Assembly: GCA_964449985.1 (NCBI GenBank)
Contig: CAYVCG010000039.1
Coordinates: 1-18,986 of the forward strand
Origin: CAYVCG01 sp964449985
GTDB lineage: Bacteria > Bacillota > Clostridia > Lachnospirales > WRAX01
Length of the DNA: 18,986 bases
Reading direction: 5' to 3'
In this document: positions 6,811 through 14,376 of the stretch, piece after piece
Numbering within the stretch: position 1 is the stretch's first letter
Layout of the letters: each line of letters starts with the position of its first letter
The notes under the pieces: model-generated
What the model was told of the DNA's origin: nothing
Seen by the model: the letters and a program-made list of their open reading frames with translations, nothing else
Databases searched by the model: none
Made by a program: the position numbers and the translations under genes

Positions 6811-8241
6811 ATGAAAAATATTTTTAAAAGCGTCATCTGTTTTAGTATATCATTTATTTTAACTATAAATAGTATTTTAGTTTTAAATGCGGAGCAATCA
6901 AAAGAGCCCTACGTTGCAGCCGAGGCTGCGATTTTGATAGATAAAACAACGGGAAAGGTTTTATTTGCGAAGAATGAACATAAACGCATGTATCCCGCGA
7001 GCACAACAAAGATTCTAACAGCGCTTGTCGCATTGGATTATTTGTCGCCGGACGAAATGATAACTATGGGGAATGAAATCACCACAATTCCTGGAGATTC
7101 TAGCATGGCAAGGCATAAAGTCGGCGAGACAATAAGGGTGGATAATTTGTTAAGAGGGCTTATCATTCCTTCTGGCAACGATTCCGGCTGCGCGCTGGCG
7201 ATGGCCGTTGCGAAAAAGGTTTCAGAAAACGATAATATTTCTTATCCGGAAGCTGAGAGGCTTTTCTGTGATTTAATGAACGAAAAGGCTAAGGCTTTAG
7301 GCGCTTTGGATTCTCATTTTACAAACCCTCACGGCTATCACAATGACGAACACTATTCAACGGCATACGATTTGGCTCTAATTGCATCTGCCACTATGAA
7401 CAATGAGTTAATAAAACAAATTGTTAAAGAGCCGGAATTTAACGGCAACGGAGCAGGAGAGAATCCAGCCCCATCTTTAATGACACAGGTATATACAAGC
7501 TCAAAATGGAAAACCCATAACGAGCTGCTAGTGCCAAACGGAGAGTATTATTATCCTTATGCCACAGGATTAAAAACAGGATTTAATGATGAGGCAGGTA
7601 ATTGTCTTATAGGCTCGGCAGAAAAAGATGGTAAGGAGTATATTTCTGTTGCGTTGTTTTGCCCGGACAACACCAGATGGACAGACTCTATAGCAATGTT
7701 TGACTATGGTTTTGAAACATTTAATACGGAAGTCATTCAAGAAAGCGGAGATGTGCTTGACAACGTTAAAATATCTAATCCACGATTGGGAGATCCAGGC
7801 TTCGTTTCTACTTATACAACCGGCTCTTTTTCCGCTTTTTTAAGCAAGGACGAATTTGCGCGCATTGTTAAACGTATTAATTATAATGAAGAATTAATCG
7901 CACCGGAAGAACCAGTTGAGGGAGAGGCTGTTGTACCATCTGGCGAGATATTTTTAAAAACACCAATAGAAAAAGACCAACCGATTGGAAAAATAAGCTA
8001 TTATTTGGATGACGAGCTTTTGTATTCATCAGACATATTTTCGAAAGACGAGGCATTGGAACGGACATTTAATTCCGATATTGATTATAATATAAATCAG
8101 TTTCAACAATGGTTGTTTTCATCAAAATCATTGCCTATAATTGGTGGAACAATAGCAGCGTTATTATTATTAATTGCTGCTATTATTCACATGATTAGAA
8201 AGAAGCGCAGAAACAAGCACAGATTTAGAATGAGATATTAA
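6811..8241 (+). CDS. D-alanyl-D-alanine carboxypeptidase (peptidase S11, DacA/DacF type)
   Basis: The enzyme removes the terminal D-Ala of peptidoglycan pentapeptides outside the membrane, limiting cross-linking. The 476-aa protein has a signal peptide at about 1-27. The three penicillin-binding motifs are S64-T-T-K67 (catalytic Ser), S121-G-N123 and K255-T-G257. A C-terminal domain follows, then a membrane helix near 440-462 and a basic tail of 14 residues. A true transmembrane anchor replaces the amphipathic helix of E. coli PBP5. ATG 6811 is chosen because AAAGGAG lies 9 nt upstream; a longer TTG reading from 6790 would place the ribosome binding site inside the gene. It ends 9 bases from the convergent yunB. 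Whether it works in vegetative growth or in spore cortex (DacF role) cannot be told from sequence. Confidence 0.93.
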   Translation: MKNIFKSVICFSISFILTINSILVLNAEQSKEPYVAAEAAILIDKTTGKVLFAKNEHKRMYPASTTKILTALVALDYLSPDEMITMGNEITTIPGDSSMARHKVGETIRVDNLLRGLIIPSGNDSGCALAMAVAKKVSENDNISYPEAERLFCDLMNEKAKALGALDSHFTNPHGYHNDEHYSTAYDLALIASATMNNELIKQIVKEPEFNGNGAGENPAPSLMTQVYTSSKWKTHNELLVPNGEYYYPYATGLKTGFNDEAGNCLIGSAEKDGKEYISVALFCPDNTRWTDSIAMFDYGFETFNTEVIQESGDVLDNVKISNPRLGDPGFVSTYTTGSFSAFLSKDEFARIVKRINYNEELIAPEEPVEGEAVVPSGEIFLKTPIEKDQPIGKISYYLDDELLYSSDIFSKDEALERTFNSDIDYNINQFQQWLFSSKSLPIIGGTIAALLLLIAAIIHMIRKKRRNKHRFRMRY

Positions 8242-8250
8242 AATTCTAAC

Positions 8251-8928
8251 CTATTTAAACTGATAAATACCGGCAGGAACATCGCCATTTATTATGGTGT
8301 TTACTAGCGCAACCTTTCTTGTAATAACAAGCTCTTTATTTTGCATAGGGTTAACAATTTGTATGCTGGATTCCACCTTTAGCCAAATTTGGAAGTTTAT
8401 TTGGTTTATTCCTGCGGAGACAAATTGCGTTTCATAATCTACGGAAGTCCTTCCGCTGTTTAGAATTTCGACCTTATAATCCGGCCCTATATTTGCAAGA
8501 ACGTTTATGCCAAGAAGCGAGCCTATCGGTATGGAAACGACTTCCGGCTTCTCTGATATGAGCCTGTTGGAAATCTCAACGGCAAGTTTTCCACATATAT
8601 CGTTTATTAAAAGCGTGTTGGCTGACAAAGAATTGATCTTGCCATTGTTATCAAGGCTTTTTGTATAAAAATCTTCGCTTTTAAGCGATAGTTTGGACAT
8701 TACTTGATCAACTGATTCATTTATAAATTGATTTATGCTTGCTTGTGCGTTTATTGTTGCTATGTTGACAGCGGCCGGAAAAAACCTACTGTCTAAAGCA
8801 CTAAACAGCATTATAACGGCAACAACGACCAGTGTGAAAACAATCAATATGTATAGCTTTATTTGTTTTTTTTTGAGGCCTTTTCGGCTTTTGATTGGCT
8901 TTCCGAATAACTTCCCTTTAAATATCAT
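8251..8928 (-). CDS. yunB: Sporulation protein YunB
   Basis: YunB is a mother-cell sporulation protein controlled by sigma-E in B. subtilis, of unclear molecular role. The 225-aa protein starts with a basic cytoplasmic segment (1-24) and one membrane helix near 25-46, followed by an extracytoplasmic domain. The family signature is visible from about 148 to 196, with IGPDYKVEILNSGRTSVDYE and a later WLKVESSIQIVNPMQ segment. The ATG at 8928 is preceded by AAAGGAG about 13 nt upstream, a slightly long spacing; no better in-frame start exists. The gene is convergent with the carboxypeptidase and divergent from the PBP gene. The CATATATT/CATACATA region 55-65 bases upstream resembles a sigma-E -10, without a good -35. 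Confidence 0.9.
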   Translation of the reverse strand: MIFKGKLFGKPIKSRKGLKKKQIKLYILIVFTLVVVAVIMLFSALDSRFFPAAVNIATINAQASINQFINESVDQVMSKLSLKSEDFYTKSLDNNGKINSLSANTLLINDICGKLAVEISNRLISEKPEVVSIPIGSLLGINVLANIGPDYKVEILNSGRTSVDYETQFVSAGINQINFQIWLKVESSIQIVNPMQNKELVITRKVALVNTIINGDVPAGIYQFK

Positions 8929-9018
8929 AATGAAACAATCTCTCCTTTAGTTTCGTATATAAAAAATAACGAGAGCTTCTTTAAATATATGTATGCTTCA
9001 AAAAAGCAAAACAAGGCT

Positions 9019-9077
9019 TGAACAACAATATTTTACTTTATTATTTTTTGCTGTTCTGCTATAATCATCGTTGTTCA
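9019..9077 (+). promoter_or_regulatory. Promoter of the PBP1 gene, bracketed by an inverted repeat
   Basis: An extended -10, TGCTATAAT at 9057-9065 (TATAAT 9060-9065), has a weak -35 TTTATT at 9037-9042 with a 17-base spacer. The promoter is enclosed by an 8-bp inverted repeat, TGAACAAC at 9019-9026 and GTTGTTCA at 9070-9077. The repeat could be an operator or chance. The PBP ATG follows at 9105. Confidence 0.55.
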
Positions 9078-9104
9078 GGAGTTTGGCAGGAGGATTATAA
9101 AGTT

Positions 9105-11879
9105 ATGGATTATTCAAAAAACAAAAATGCAAAAAGAAAAAGAGAGATAAATTCCAAATCAAAGAAAGTTAAAAACAAGGTTGGAGTTGTGGCTTTCAGG
9201 ATTGCTATAGTGTGTGTTTTAATTTTATGCTTTTCTGCAGGTGGCGCTGTTGTTGGTGCTTATCTCGGAGTTATTGAAAACTCTCCAAAACTTAGTTTTA
9301 TTGACAAAGCGCCTCCAGGCAGCTATACCACAATAATTTATTCAGCTGAAACAGGCGAGGAGCTTGACAGGCTTAATAGCGGCGAGAATAGGGAGTTTGC
9401 TTCTATTGAAGAAATCCCAATGAATTTAAGAAACGCTTTTGTTGCCATTGAGGATGAACGGTTTTATAGCCATGACGGAGTAGACGTTAAGGGCTTGTTC
9501 CGCGCTGTTTATAACAATCTAACTAATCCCGACAATACTCAGGGCGCGAGTACAATAACACAACAGTTTATAAAAAACAAATTAAACATTAAACGAAACT
9601 CTTGGGATACAAAACTTCAGGAGCAATATTTGGCTGTAGAATTCGAAAAAAATCTTAAAGAATCATTGGGTGGCAAGGAAGAAGCAAAAGAATATATTTT
9701 AGAACAATATCTTAATGAGGTTGGTCTTGGGGCTGGGCAAAAGGGCGTTAAGGCAGGTGCAAAGCATTATTTTAATAAAGAGCTTGGCGATCTTACCCTT
9801 GCTGAATGCGCAGTAATAGCTTCAATAACCCAAAACCCAACAATGCGTTCTCCGATTAATGAGCCTGATAGCAATAGAGAGCGCCAAGTTGCAACGCTGG
9901 ATAAAATGCTAGAGCTTGAATTCATAACAGAAGATAAACATGAACAGGCAATTAATGAAGATGTTTATGCTAAGATAACAAAGGTTAAAGAAGATAAGCT
10001 GGAAGCTCCTTCTTTTCACAGTTATTTTAATGATGCTATTATCGAGCAAGTAATTTCAGACTTGCAGGCGACAGGCAATTATACAAGAAAAGAAGCTTCG
10101 GACTATTTTTATTCCGGCGGCTTGTCTGTATATTCAACCCAAGATACATCAATACAAAAAATAGTTGATGATGCGTTTATGAACGAAGAATTATTCCCAA
10201 GTACGGAATTCGAAATAGACGTTACTTATACAATATCCGTTTATAATACAGTAACAGGTGAAACAACACATCACGAGAAAAAAACCACCGCAAAAACTCA
10301 GGAAGACGTAACCGCATTTACAGAAAAGGTTAAGGATGAGCTTTTGGGGCAATCTGGCGAGGTTTTAGCCGAGACGCTCTATGCTATTCCACAACCACAG
10401 GCGGCGATGGTTATTATGGATTATCGTACTGGCCAAGTCAAAGCCATTGCTGGAGGGCGTGGTGCAAAGGTTACTAACCGTGGTCTTAACAGGGCGACCC
10501 AATCCGAAAGGCAGCCGGGTTCCGTTTTTAAAGTGTTGGCATCATTTGCTCCGGCTATAGATATGGGGCTAATTACGCCAGCAACAGTTATAGACGATGC
10601 GCCTTTTACAATAAAAGAACCTGGTGTTAATTATTCACCAACTAACTGGTATGGCGGTTTTAGAGGGCCACGAACGGTTCGCATTGCTATAAGAGACTCG
10701 ATGAATGTTATCACCGTTAAAAATATGTATAACACAGGTTTGGAAAACTGTATTAACTATTTATACAGATTTGGTTTTTCAACACTAACTCCCTCAGACC
10801 ATGTGTATGCGGCATGTCTTGGAGGTATATCGGGCATTAATCAGCTTGAAGTAACAGCCGCATATGGTGCAATAGCAAATGACGGTATGTATAACAAGCC
10901 TATCCTTTATACAAAGGTTGTTGACCATGAAGGGAAAACTATTCTTGACAATACGTTAAAGCCAGAGCCGATATTAAAAAAGACTTCTGCTTATTTGCTG
11001 ACAAATATGATGCAAGATGTTGTAACTTCCGGCACGGGTACAAAGGCACGCTTTAAAGAAGTTAAGATGCCTATTGCAGGAAAAACAGGAACTACAACTG
11101 GCACAAAGGATTTAACCTTTGTTGGCTATACTCCATATTATGTATCGGGGATATGGCTTGGGTATGACATGCCGAAGGATATGAATCCAAAGACTGAAGG
11201 CGTTCATTCTCAGCTTTGGAGCTATGTAATGGAGAAGGTTCATGCGAATCTTGAATACAGGGACTTTGAAAGGCCAGACGGCATTGTGACAGCAAAAATA
11301 TGCGTTGATTCAGGCAAACTGGCAACCAGCGAATGTTCTAATGACCCAAGAGCAAAGCAGGTTAGGAGCGAAGTTTTTGCAGAAGGAACACAGCCAACTG
11401 ATCATTGCGATGTTCATACAACATATAATATTTGTACGGTATCAGGCAAAATCCCGAATGAATTTTGTCCTGCTGAGTTTGTGCAGAGTAGGGTAGGAAT
11501 AATAAGCAAGACTCCGCCTGCTCCGGACAAAGAAACAGGGGAGATTCCGGCGCAATATGTTCCTAGCGCTATAGTTGATGGCCATATTTGTGATATTCAT
11601 AATGCTTCTTTCCAAGGCGATACGGGTGTTCCTTTTGTTGATAACCCACTTGTTATGCCTCAGGAACCAACTCCTACGCAATCTAATAATGAACCAATTA
11701 CACCATCCACGCCATCTACACCCTACGATGAGCCAATTGACCAGCAGCCTAATTCACCGGCTTCGCAACCTGTAACAATGCCAGCAACTCCTCCACCACC
11801 AACACCAAAGCCAACTCCGCAGCCGACCCAACGCCCCGATGGCGCTCCACCGCAAGTTAATGATGGGCCGCTTATGTAA
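9105..11879 (+). CDS. Class A penicillin-binding protein (transglycosylase/transpeptidase, PBP1A type)
   Basis: The bifunctional enzyme polymerises lipid II and cross-links the peptides. The 924-aa protein has a basic cytoplasmic start and a membrane helix at about 28-53. In the GT51 glycosyltransferase domain E116-D117 begins the EDxRFYSHDG motif, with GASTITQQ at 147-154. A linker with a small inserted beta-rich region lies near 370-425. In the transpeptidase domain the motifs are S473-V-F-K476 (catalytic Ser), S532-M-N534 and K660-T-G662. After about residue 730 come seven cysteines, then a Pro/Thr/Gln-rich tail from about 835 to the end that probably sits in the cell wall. ATG 9105 has AGGAGG 11 nt upstream; the TTG reading from 9018 overlaps the promoter. 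Monocistronic, ending at a strong terminator. Confidence 0.95.
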   Translation: MDYSKNKNAKRKREINSKSKKVKNKVGVVAFRIAIVCVLILCFSAGGAVVGAYLGVIENSPKLSFIDKAPPGSYTTIIYSAETGEELDRLNSGENREFASIEEIPMNLRNAFVAIEDERFYSHDGVDVKGLFRAVYNNLTNPDNTQGASTITQQFIKNKLNIKRNSWDTKLQEQYLAVEFEKNLKESLGGKEEAKEYILEQYLNEVGLGAGQKGVKAGAKHYFNKELGDLTLAECAVIASITQNPTMRSPINEPDSNRERQVATLDKMLELEFITEDKHEQAINEDVYAKITKVKEDKLEAPSFHSYFNDAIIEQVISDLQATGNYTRKEASDYFYSGGLSVYSTQDTSIQKIVDDAFMNEELFPSTEFEIDVTYTISVYNTVTGETTHHEKKTTAKTQEDVTAFTEKVKDELLGQSGEVLAETLYAIPQPQAAMVIMDYRTGQVKAIAGGRGAKVTNRGLNRATQSERQPGSVFKVLASFAPAIDMGLITPATVIDDAPFTIKEPGVNYSPTNWYGGFRGPRTVRIAIRDSMNVITVKNMYNTGLENCINYLYRFGFSTLTPSDHVYAACLGGISGINQLEVTAAYGAIANDGMYNKPILYTKVVDHEGKTILDNTLKPEPILKKTSAYLLTNMMQDVVTSGTGTKARFKEVKMPIAGKTGTTTGTKDLTFVGYTPYYVSGIWLGYDMPKDMNPKTEGVHSQLWSYVMEKVHANLEYRDFERPDGIVTAKICVDSGKLATSECSNDPRAKQVRSEVFAEGTQPTDHCDVHTTYNICTVSGKIPNEFCPAEFVQSRVGIISKTPPAPDKETGEIPAQYVPSAIVDGHICDIHNASFQGDTGVPFVDNPLVMPQEPTPTQSNNEPITPSTPSTPYDEPIDQQPNSPASQPVTMPATPPPPTPKPTPQPTQRPDGAPPQVNDGPLM

Positions 11880-11887
11880 ATAAAACT

Positions 11888-11926
11888 AAATGGATTGCGC
11901 CGCTAAATGCGGTGTAATCCATTTTT
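11888..11926 (+). terminator. Bidirectional terminator between PBP1 and the Met-rich protein gene
   Basis: A stem of about 16 bp: AAATGGATT pairs with AATCCATTT and continues through GCGCCGC/GCGGTGT with two G-T pairs, loop TAAAT. It is followed by TTTTT on the plus strand. It starts 8 bases after the PBP stop and also lies just past the minus-strand gene ending at 11930, so it probably serves both convergent transcripts. Confidence 0.9.
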
Positions 11927-11929
11927 ATG

Positions 11930-12418
11930 TTAGCCCATAGAATTATTTTCCATAAAAATCATCATCATTATTGTGCTGATAAGCTCTGCCTTCATTCCTT
12001 CTTTTTGAATTAGGCATGACTTATCTATATCATAAATACCATCTTCATGAATAGAATCCCCATCGTCATTGGAAGAACATGTGCACACTTCTTCCTCATT
12101 CCCGACATAGGTTGCTTTCATATTTGATTTAAGTTTATTAAATGTGTTCATCATATTATACATATTGATCATCTTGTTTATATCTTCATGCTTGCTTTCA
12201 TGCATAAACTCCTTCATCATATTTAGAAATCTTATTTCCTTTGAAGGGTTTGCCATTGTCGTATCATAATGGCTCTGCACCGTTTGGTTTATTTTATTAA
12301 TATATTTATCCCTAAATAGTTTTTGGATTGAGTTCATGATTTCTACTTTGAATTCGTCACTTATATTGCCGTTCATTATATTTGCGATATTATAAACTAA
12401 GTTATTATTGTCTGACAT
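11930..12418 (-). CDS. Unrecognised Met/Asn-rich small protein coupled to a subtilase
   Basis: I do not recognise this 162-aa protein. It has about 18 Met (11 percent) and many Asn and Lys. The first 100 residues look helical, with Met-rich stretches such as FLNMMKEFMHE and NMYNMMNTF. A short acidic segment with a CTC pair follows near 112-130, then one further Cys and a C-terminal hydrophobic run containing IMMMIFM. No signal peptide is visible. It is likely a real gene: AGGAGGG lies 5 nt before the ATG, it overlaps the end of the protease gene by 14 bases, and it runs to a good terminator. It could be a substrate, inhibitor, adaptor or partner of the protease, but the sequence does not say which. 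Confidence 0.75.
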   Translation of the reverse strand: MSDNNNLVYNIANIMNGNISDEFKVEIMNSIQKLFRDKYINKINQTVQSHYDTTMANPSKEIRFLNMMKEFMHESKHEDINKMINMYNMMNTFNKLKSNMKATYVGNEEEVCTCSSNDDGDSIHEDGIYDIDKSCLIQKEGMKAELISTIMMMIFMENNSMG

Positions 12419-13571
12419 GTAAACCCTCCTGATTCAATAGTTCCTGAATATTTAATAATCCCCAGCCCTGCTGATTTTTTGGATAGTTTAACGACACAGC
12501 GCTCTTTTTAAGAAGATACTTGACATCATCAGGTTTAAGATGCGGATACTTTTCTAACAACAACGCAATCGCTCCTGATAAAACAGGAGTGGCCATAGAC
12601 GTTCCGCTCATGCGTACATAATGCTCGGATACAAGTTTCAGCTCTGCTCTGCGCTTTTCACTTATACCGTCTGATGTGGAAAGACACGAGATTATATCTG
12701 CTCCGGGAGCCAAAACATCCGGTTTGACAATACACTCTGATGTTGGCCCACGCCCTGAAAAGTTTACTAAAGAGGCACCCCAAATTGTCGAGGATTTATG
12801 ATCGTCTGAAGCCCCTACAGTAATAACCTTCTTGCTTATGCCCGGCGACGTAACTGTTCTTGCATCAGGCCCGTTGTTTCCCGCGGCAATAGTCATAACA
12901 ATACCTTTATCCCAGGCATACTCAACAGCCCTTACAAGAGGATCATTGCTGCCGGCATCAATTGTTCCGATAGAGAGGTTGGCTATACGGATATTATATT
13001 TTTCCCGATTATCCATTAACCATTGCAGCCCGGCCAACACATCGGAAGCATTTCCATGACCGTTATTGTCTAGTATTTTTATCGAAACAATATTACACTC
13101 CGGAGCAATGCCACTGTATTTTCCATCTGAGCAATGACCATTTCCTGCTGCGATACCGGCGACATGCGTGCCATGTGCGTTATCGTCATAAGGCTCGTTT
13201 TTTCCGTTGACAAAATCCTTAAAAGCAATTATACGGTTTTTGGGATAACACAAGTCATCCACAGGGGCGATGCCTGTATCCAAAATAGCCAATGTAATGC
13301 CTTTTCCCGTATATCTGATGTTACGGTAATTAGATAAGTTAATAGCGTTAACTACCTTTTTTGTTTCAAAAATCTGCGCCTTTATAATGCAATTATCGCA
13401 AACGGAATTTATACCGGGAATACCTCTTAGCTTTTTCAGCTTTTCTTTTGGTATTTCTATTACATAAGAGTTTATCATCGGCAAACTGTATTTGATTACG
13501 CCCAGACTCTTTATTGTTTCTTCATGCCGGTCATCCATTGAGCATTCTATAATAAGTTCAACAGTTTCCAT
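12405..13571 (-). CDS. Subtilisin-like serine protease (S8), intracellular
   Basis: The 388-aa protein is a complete S8 peptidase with the triad D98 (in ILDTGI), H133 (in HGTHVAGI) and S325 (in SGTSMATP), and the oxyanion-hole Asn near 232 (in AAGNNGPD). Residues 1 to about 66 look like an I9-type inhibitor/propeptide domain fused in front. There is no signal peptide or anchor, so it should stay in the cytoplasm, as B. subtilis AprX and intracellular subtilisins do. ATG 13571 is chosen over GTG 13580 because AGAGGG lies 8 nt before the ATG and runs almost into the GTG. It is first in a two-gene unit with the Met-rich protein. A specific substrate is not indicated; I could not identify a convincing promoter upstream. 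Confidence 0.93.
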   Translation of the reverse strand: METVELIIECSMDDRHEETIKSLGVIKYSLPMINSYVIEIPKEKLKKLRGIPGINSVCDNCIIKAQIFETKKVVNAINLSNYRNIRYTGKGITLAILDTGIAPVDDLCYPKNRIIAFKDFVNGKNEPYDDNAHGTHVAGIAAGNGHCSDGKYSGIAPECNIVSIKILDNNGHGNASDVLAGLQWLMDNREKYNIRIANLSIGTIDAGSNDPLVRAVEYAWDKGIVMTIAAGNNGPDARTVTSPGISKKVITVGASDDHKSSTIWGASLVNFSGRGPTSECIVKPDVLAPGADIISCLSTSDGISEKRRAELKLVSEHYVRMSGTSMATPVLSGAIALLLEKYPHLKPDDVKYLLKKSAVSLNYPKNQQGWGLLNIQELLNQEGLHVRQ

Positions 13572-13689
13572 TGCTTTCACCCTCTAGGTTTTCTCTATTT
13601 GTATTTTATGAAAATTTTCTCTGTTTTGCTACTGGAAAGCAAAGCATAACCTGCTATATAGTCGCTATGTAATTTTTTTGAAAAAAGGA

Positions 13690-13718
13690 TTGACAGATGA
13701 AGAATTTTGTGTTTAAAT
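13690..13718 (+). promoter_or_regulatory. Promoter of the XRE-cupin/potABCD operon
   Basis: A perfect -35, TTGACA (13690-13695), a 17-base spacer and -10 TTAAAT (13713-13718) preceded by a TGn extension (TGT). Transcription should start near 13725, right at the first GTTTAGTTTT repeat. Confidence 0.65.
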
Positions 13719-13725
13719 ATCTTTT

Positions 13726-13780
13726 GTTTAGTTTTCGTAAACAAAAAGTTTAGTTTTACCAACTAACATCTTTTCTAAAC
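13726..13780 (+). promoter_or_regulatory. Operator-like repeats in front of the XRE-cupin gene
   Basis: Two exact copies of GTTTAGTTTT begin at 13726 and 13748, 22 bases apart (two helical turns). The first is followed by an inverted half TAAAC (13738-13742), the second by CTAAC (13763-13767), and a further inverted half CTAAAC lies at 13775-13780. They cover the predicted start of transcription and the 5' leader, where binding would block the promoter. The likely ligand is the XRE-cupin protein encoded next; this is inference. Confidence 0.5.
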
Positions 13781-13819
13781 ATTTAATTTATATTATTAAA
13801 CAGAAGGGGAGGGGTTTTT

Positions 13820-14359
13820 ATGAACTTTGGCGATAAATTAAAGCAACTACGAGTTAAAATGAATTTGACGCAGGAAGAATTGGCAAACCGTTGTGACCTT
13901 TCTAAAGGCTTTATTTCACAGGTTGAACGAGATTTAACAAGCCCTTCCATAGCAACTCTAGTAGATATTCTTGAATGCTTGGGGACAACACTTAACGCTT
14001 TCTTTAACGAGCCTCAAAACGATACGGTTGTGTTCAGAAAAGATGATATTTTCGTTCAAGAAAATATTGATCTTGGCCATTGTATAAGCTGGCTCATTCC
14101 GAACGCTCAAAAAAACAAGATGGAGCCAATACTCATTAAGCTCAAGCCATATGGGAAATCTGAAACCCACAGCCCTCATGACGGAGAGGTTTTCGGTTAT
14201 GTTACGGGCGGGTCTGCCACGCTCCATTTAGGCAGCGAAAGTTATAGATTAAAAAAGAACGAGAGCTTTTATTATAAAGCAAACTCGCCATATTATTTGG
14301 AGAATAACTCTCGGAGCGAGGCGTCTGTCATTTGGGTGTCTACTCCTCCTAATTTTTAG
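13820..14359 (+). CDS. XRE-family regulator with C-terminal cupin domain
   Basis: The 179-aa protein has an XRE-type helix-turn-helix at about 5-62 (LTQEELANRCDLSKGFISQVE) and a cupin_2 sensor domain at about 107-176 (HSPHDGEVFGYVTGG, then the ESFYYKANSPYYLEN segment). This is the architecture of PuuR-type regulators that respond to polyamines or related amines. The ATG follows GGGGAGGGG closely. It lies 17 bases ahead of potA on the same strand with no terminator, so regulator and transporter form one operon. It likely binds the GTTTAGTTTT repeats in its own leader and represses the operon when polyamine is sufficient; ligand and sign of control are inferred from context. Confidence 0.9.
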   Translation: MNFGDKLKQLRVKMNLTQEELANRCDLSKGFISQVERDLTSPSIATLVDILECLGTTLNAFFNEPQNDTVVFRKDDIFVQENIDLGHCISWLIPNAQKNKMEPILIKLKPYGKSETHSPHDGEVFGYVTGGSATLHLGSESYRLKKNESFYYKANSPYYLENNSRSEASVIWVSTPPNF

Positions 14360-14376
14360 TCTCGGAGGTCTTGAAA

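Noticed and set aside
8984..9012. CATATATT / CATACATA on the minus strand as a sigma-E promoter for yunB
   Set aside because: The position and -10 are plausible, but no ATATT-type -35 is found 13-15 bases upstream, so I do not list it as a feature.
9018..9104. A 29-residue N-terminal extension of the PBP from a TTG codon
   Set aside because: It would cover the promoter and lacks a ribosome binding site; ATG 9105 has AGGAGG and is followed by a normal basic N-terminus and membrane helix.
13581..13689. Possible promoter for the protease gene on the minus strand (TTTTCA with TATATA; CATAAAAT as sigma-E -10)
   Set aside because: Both are AT-rich partial matches without a proper partner element at the right distance.
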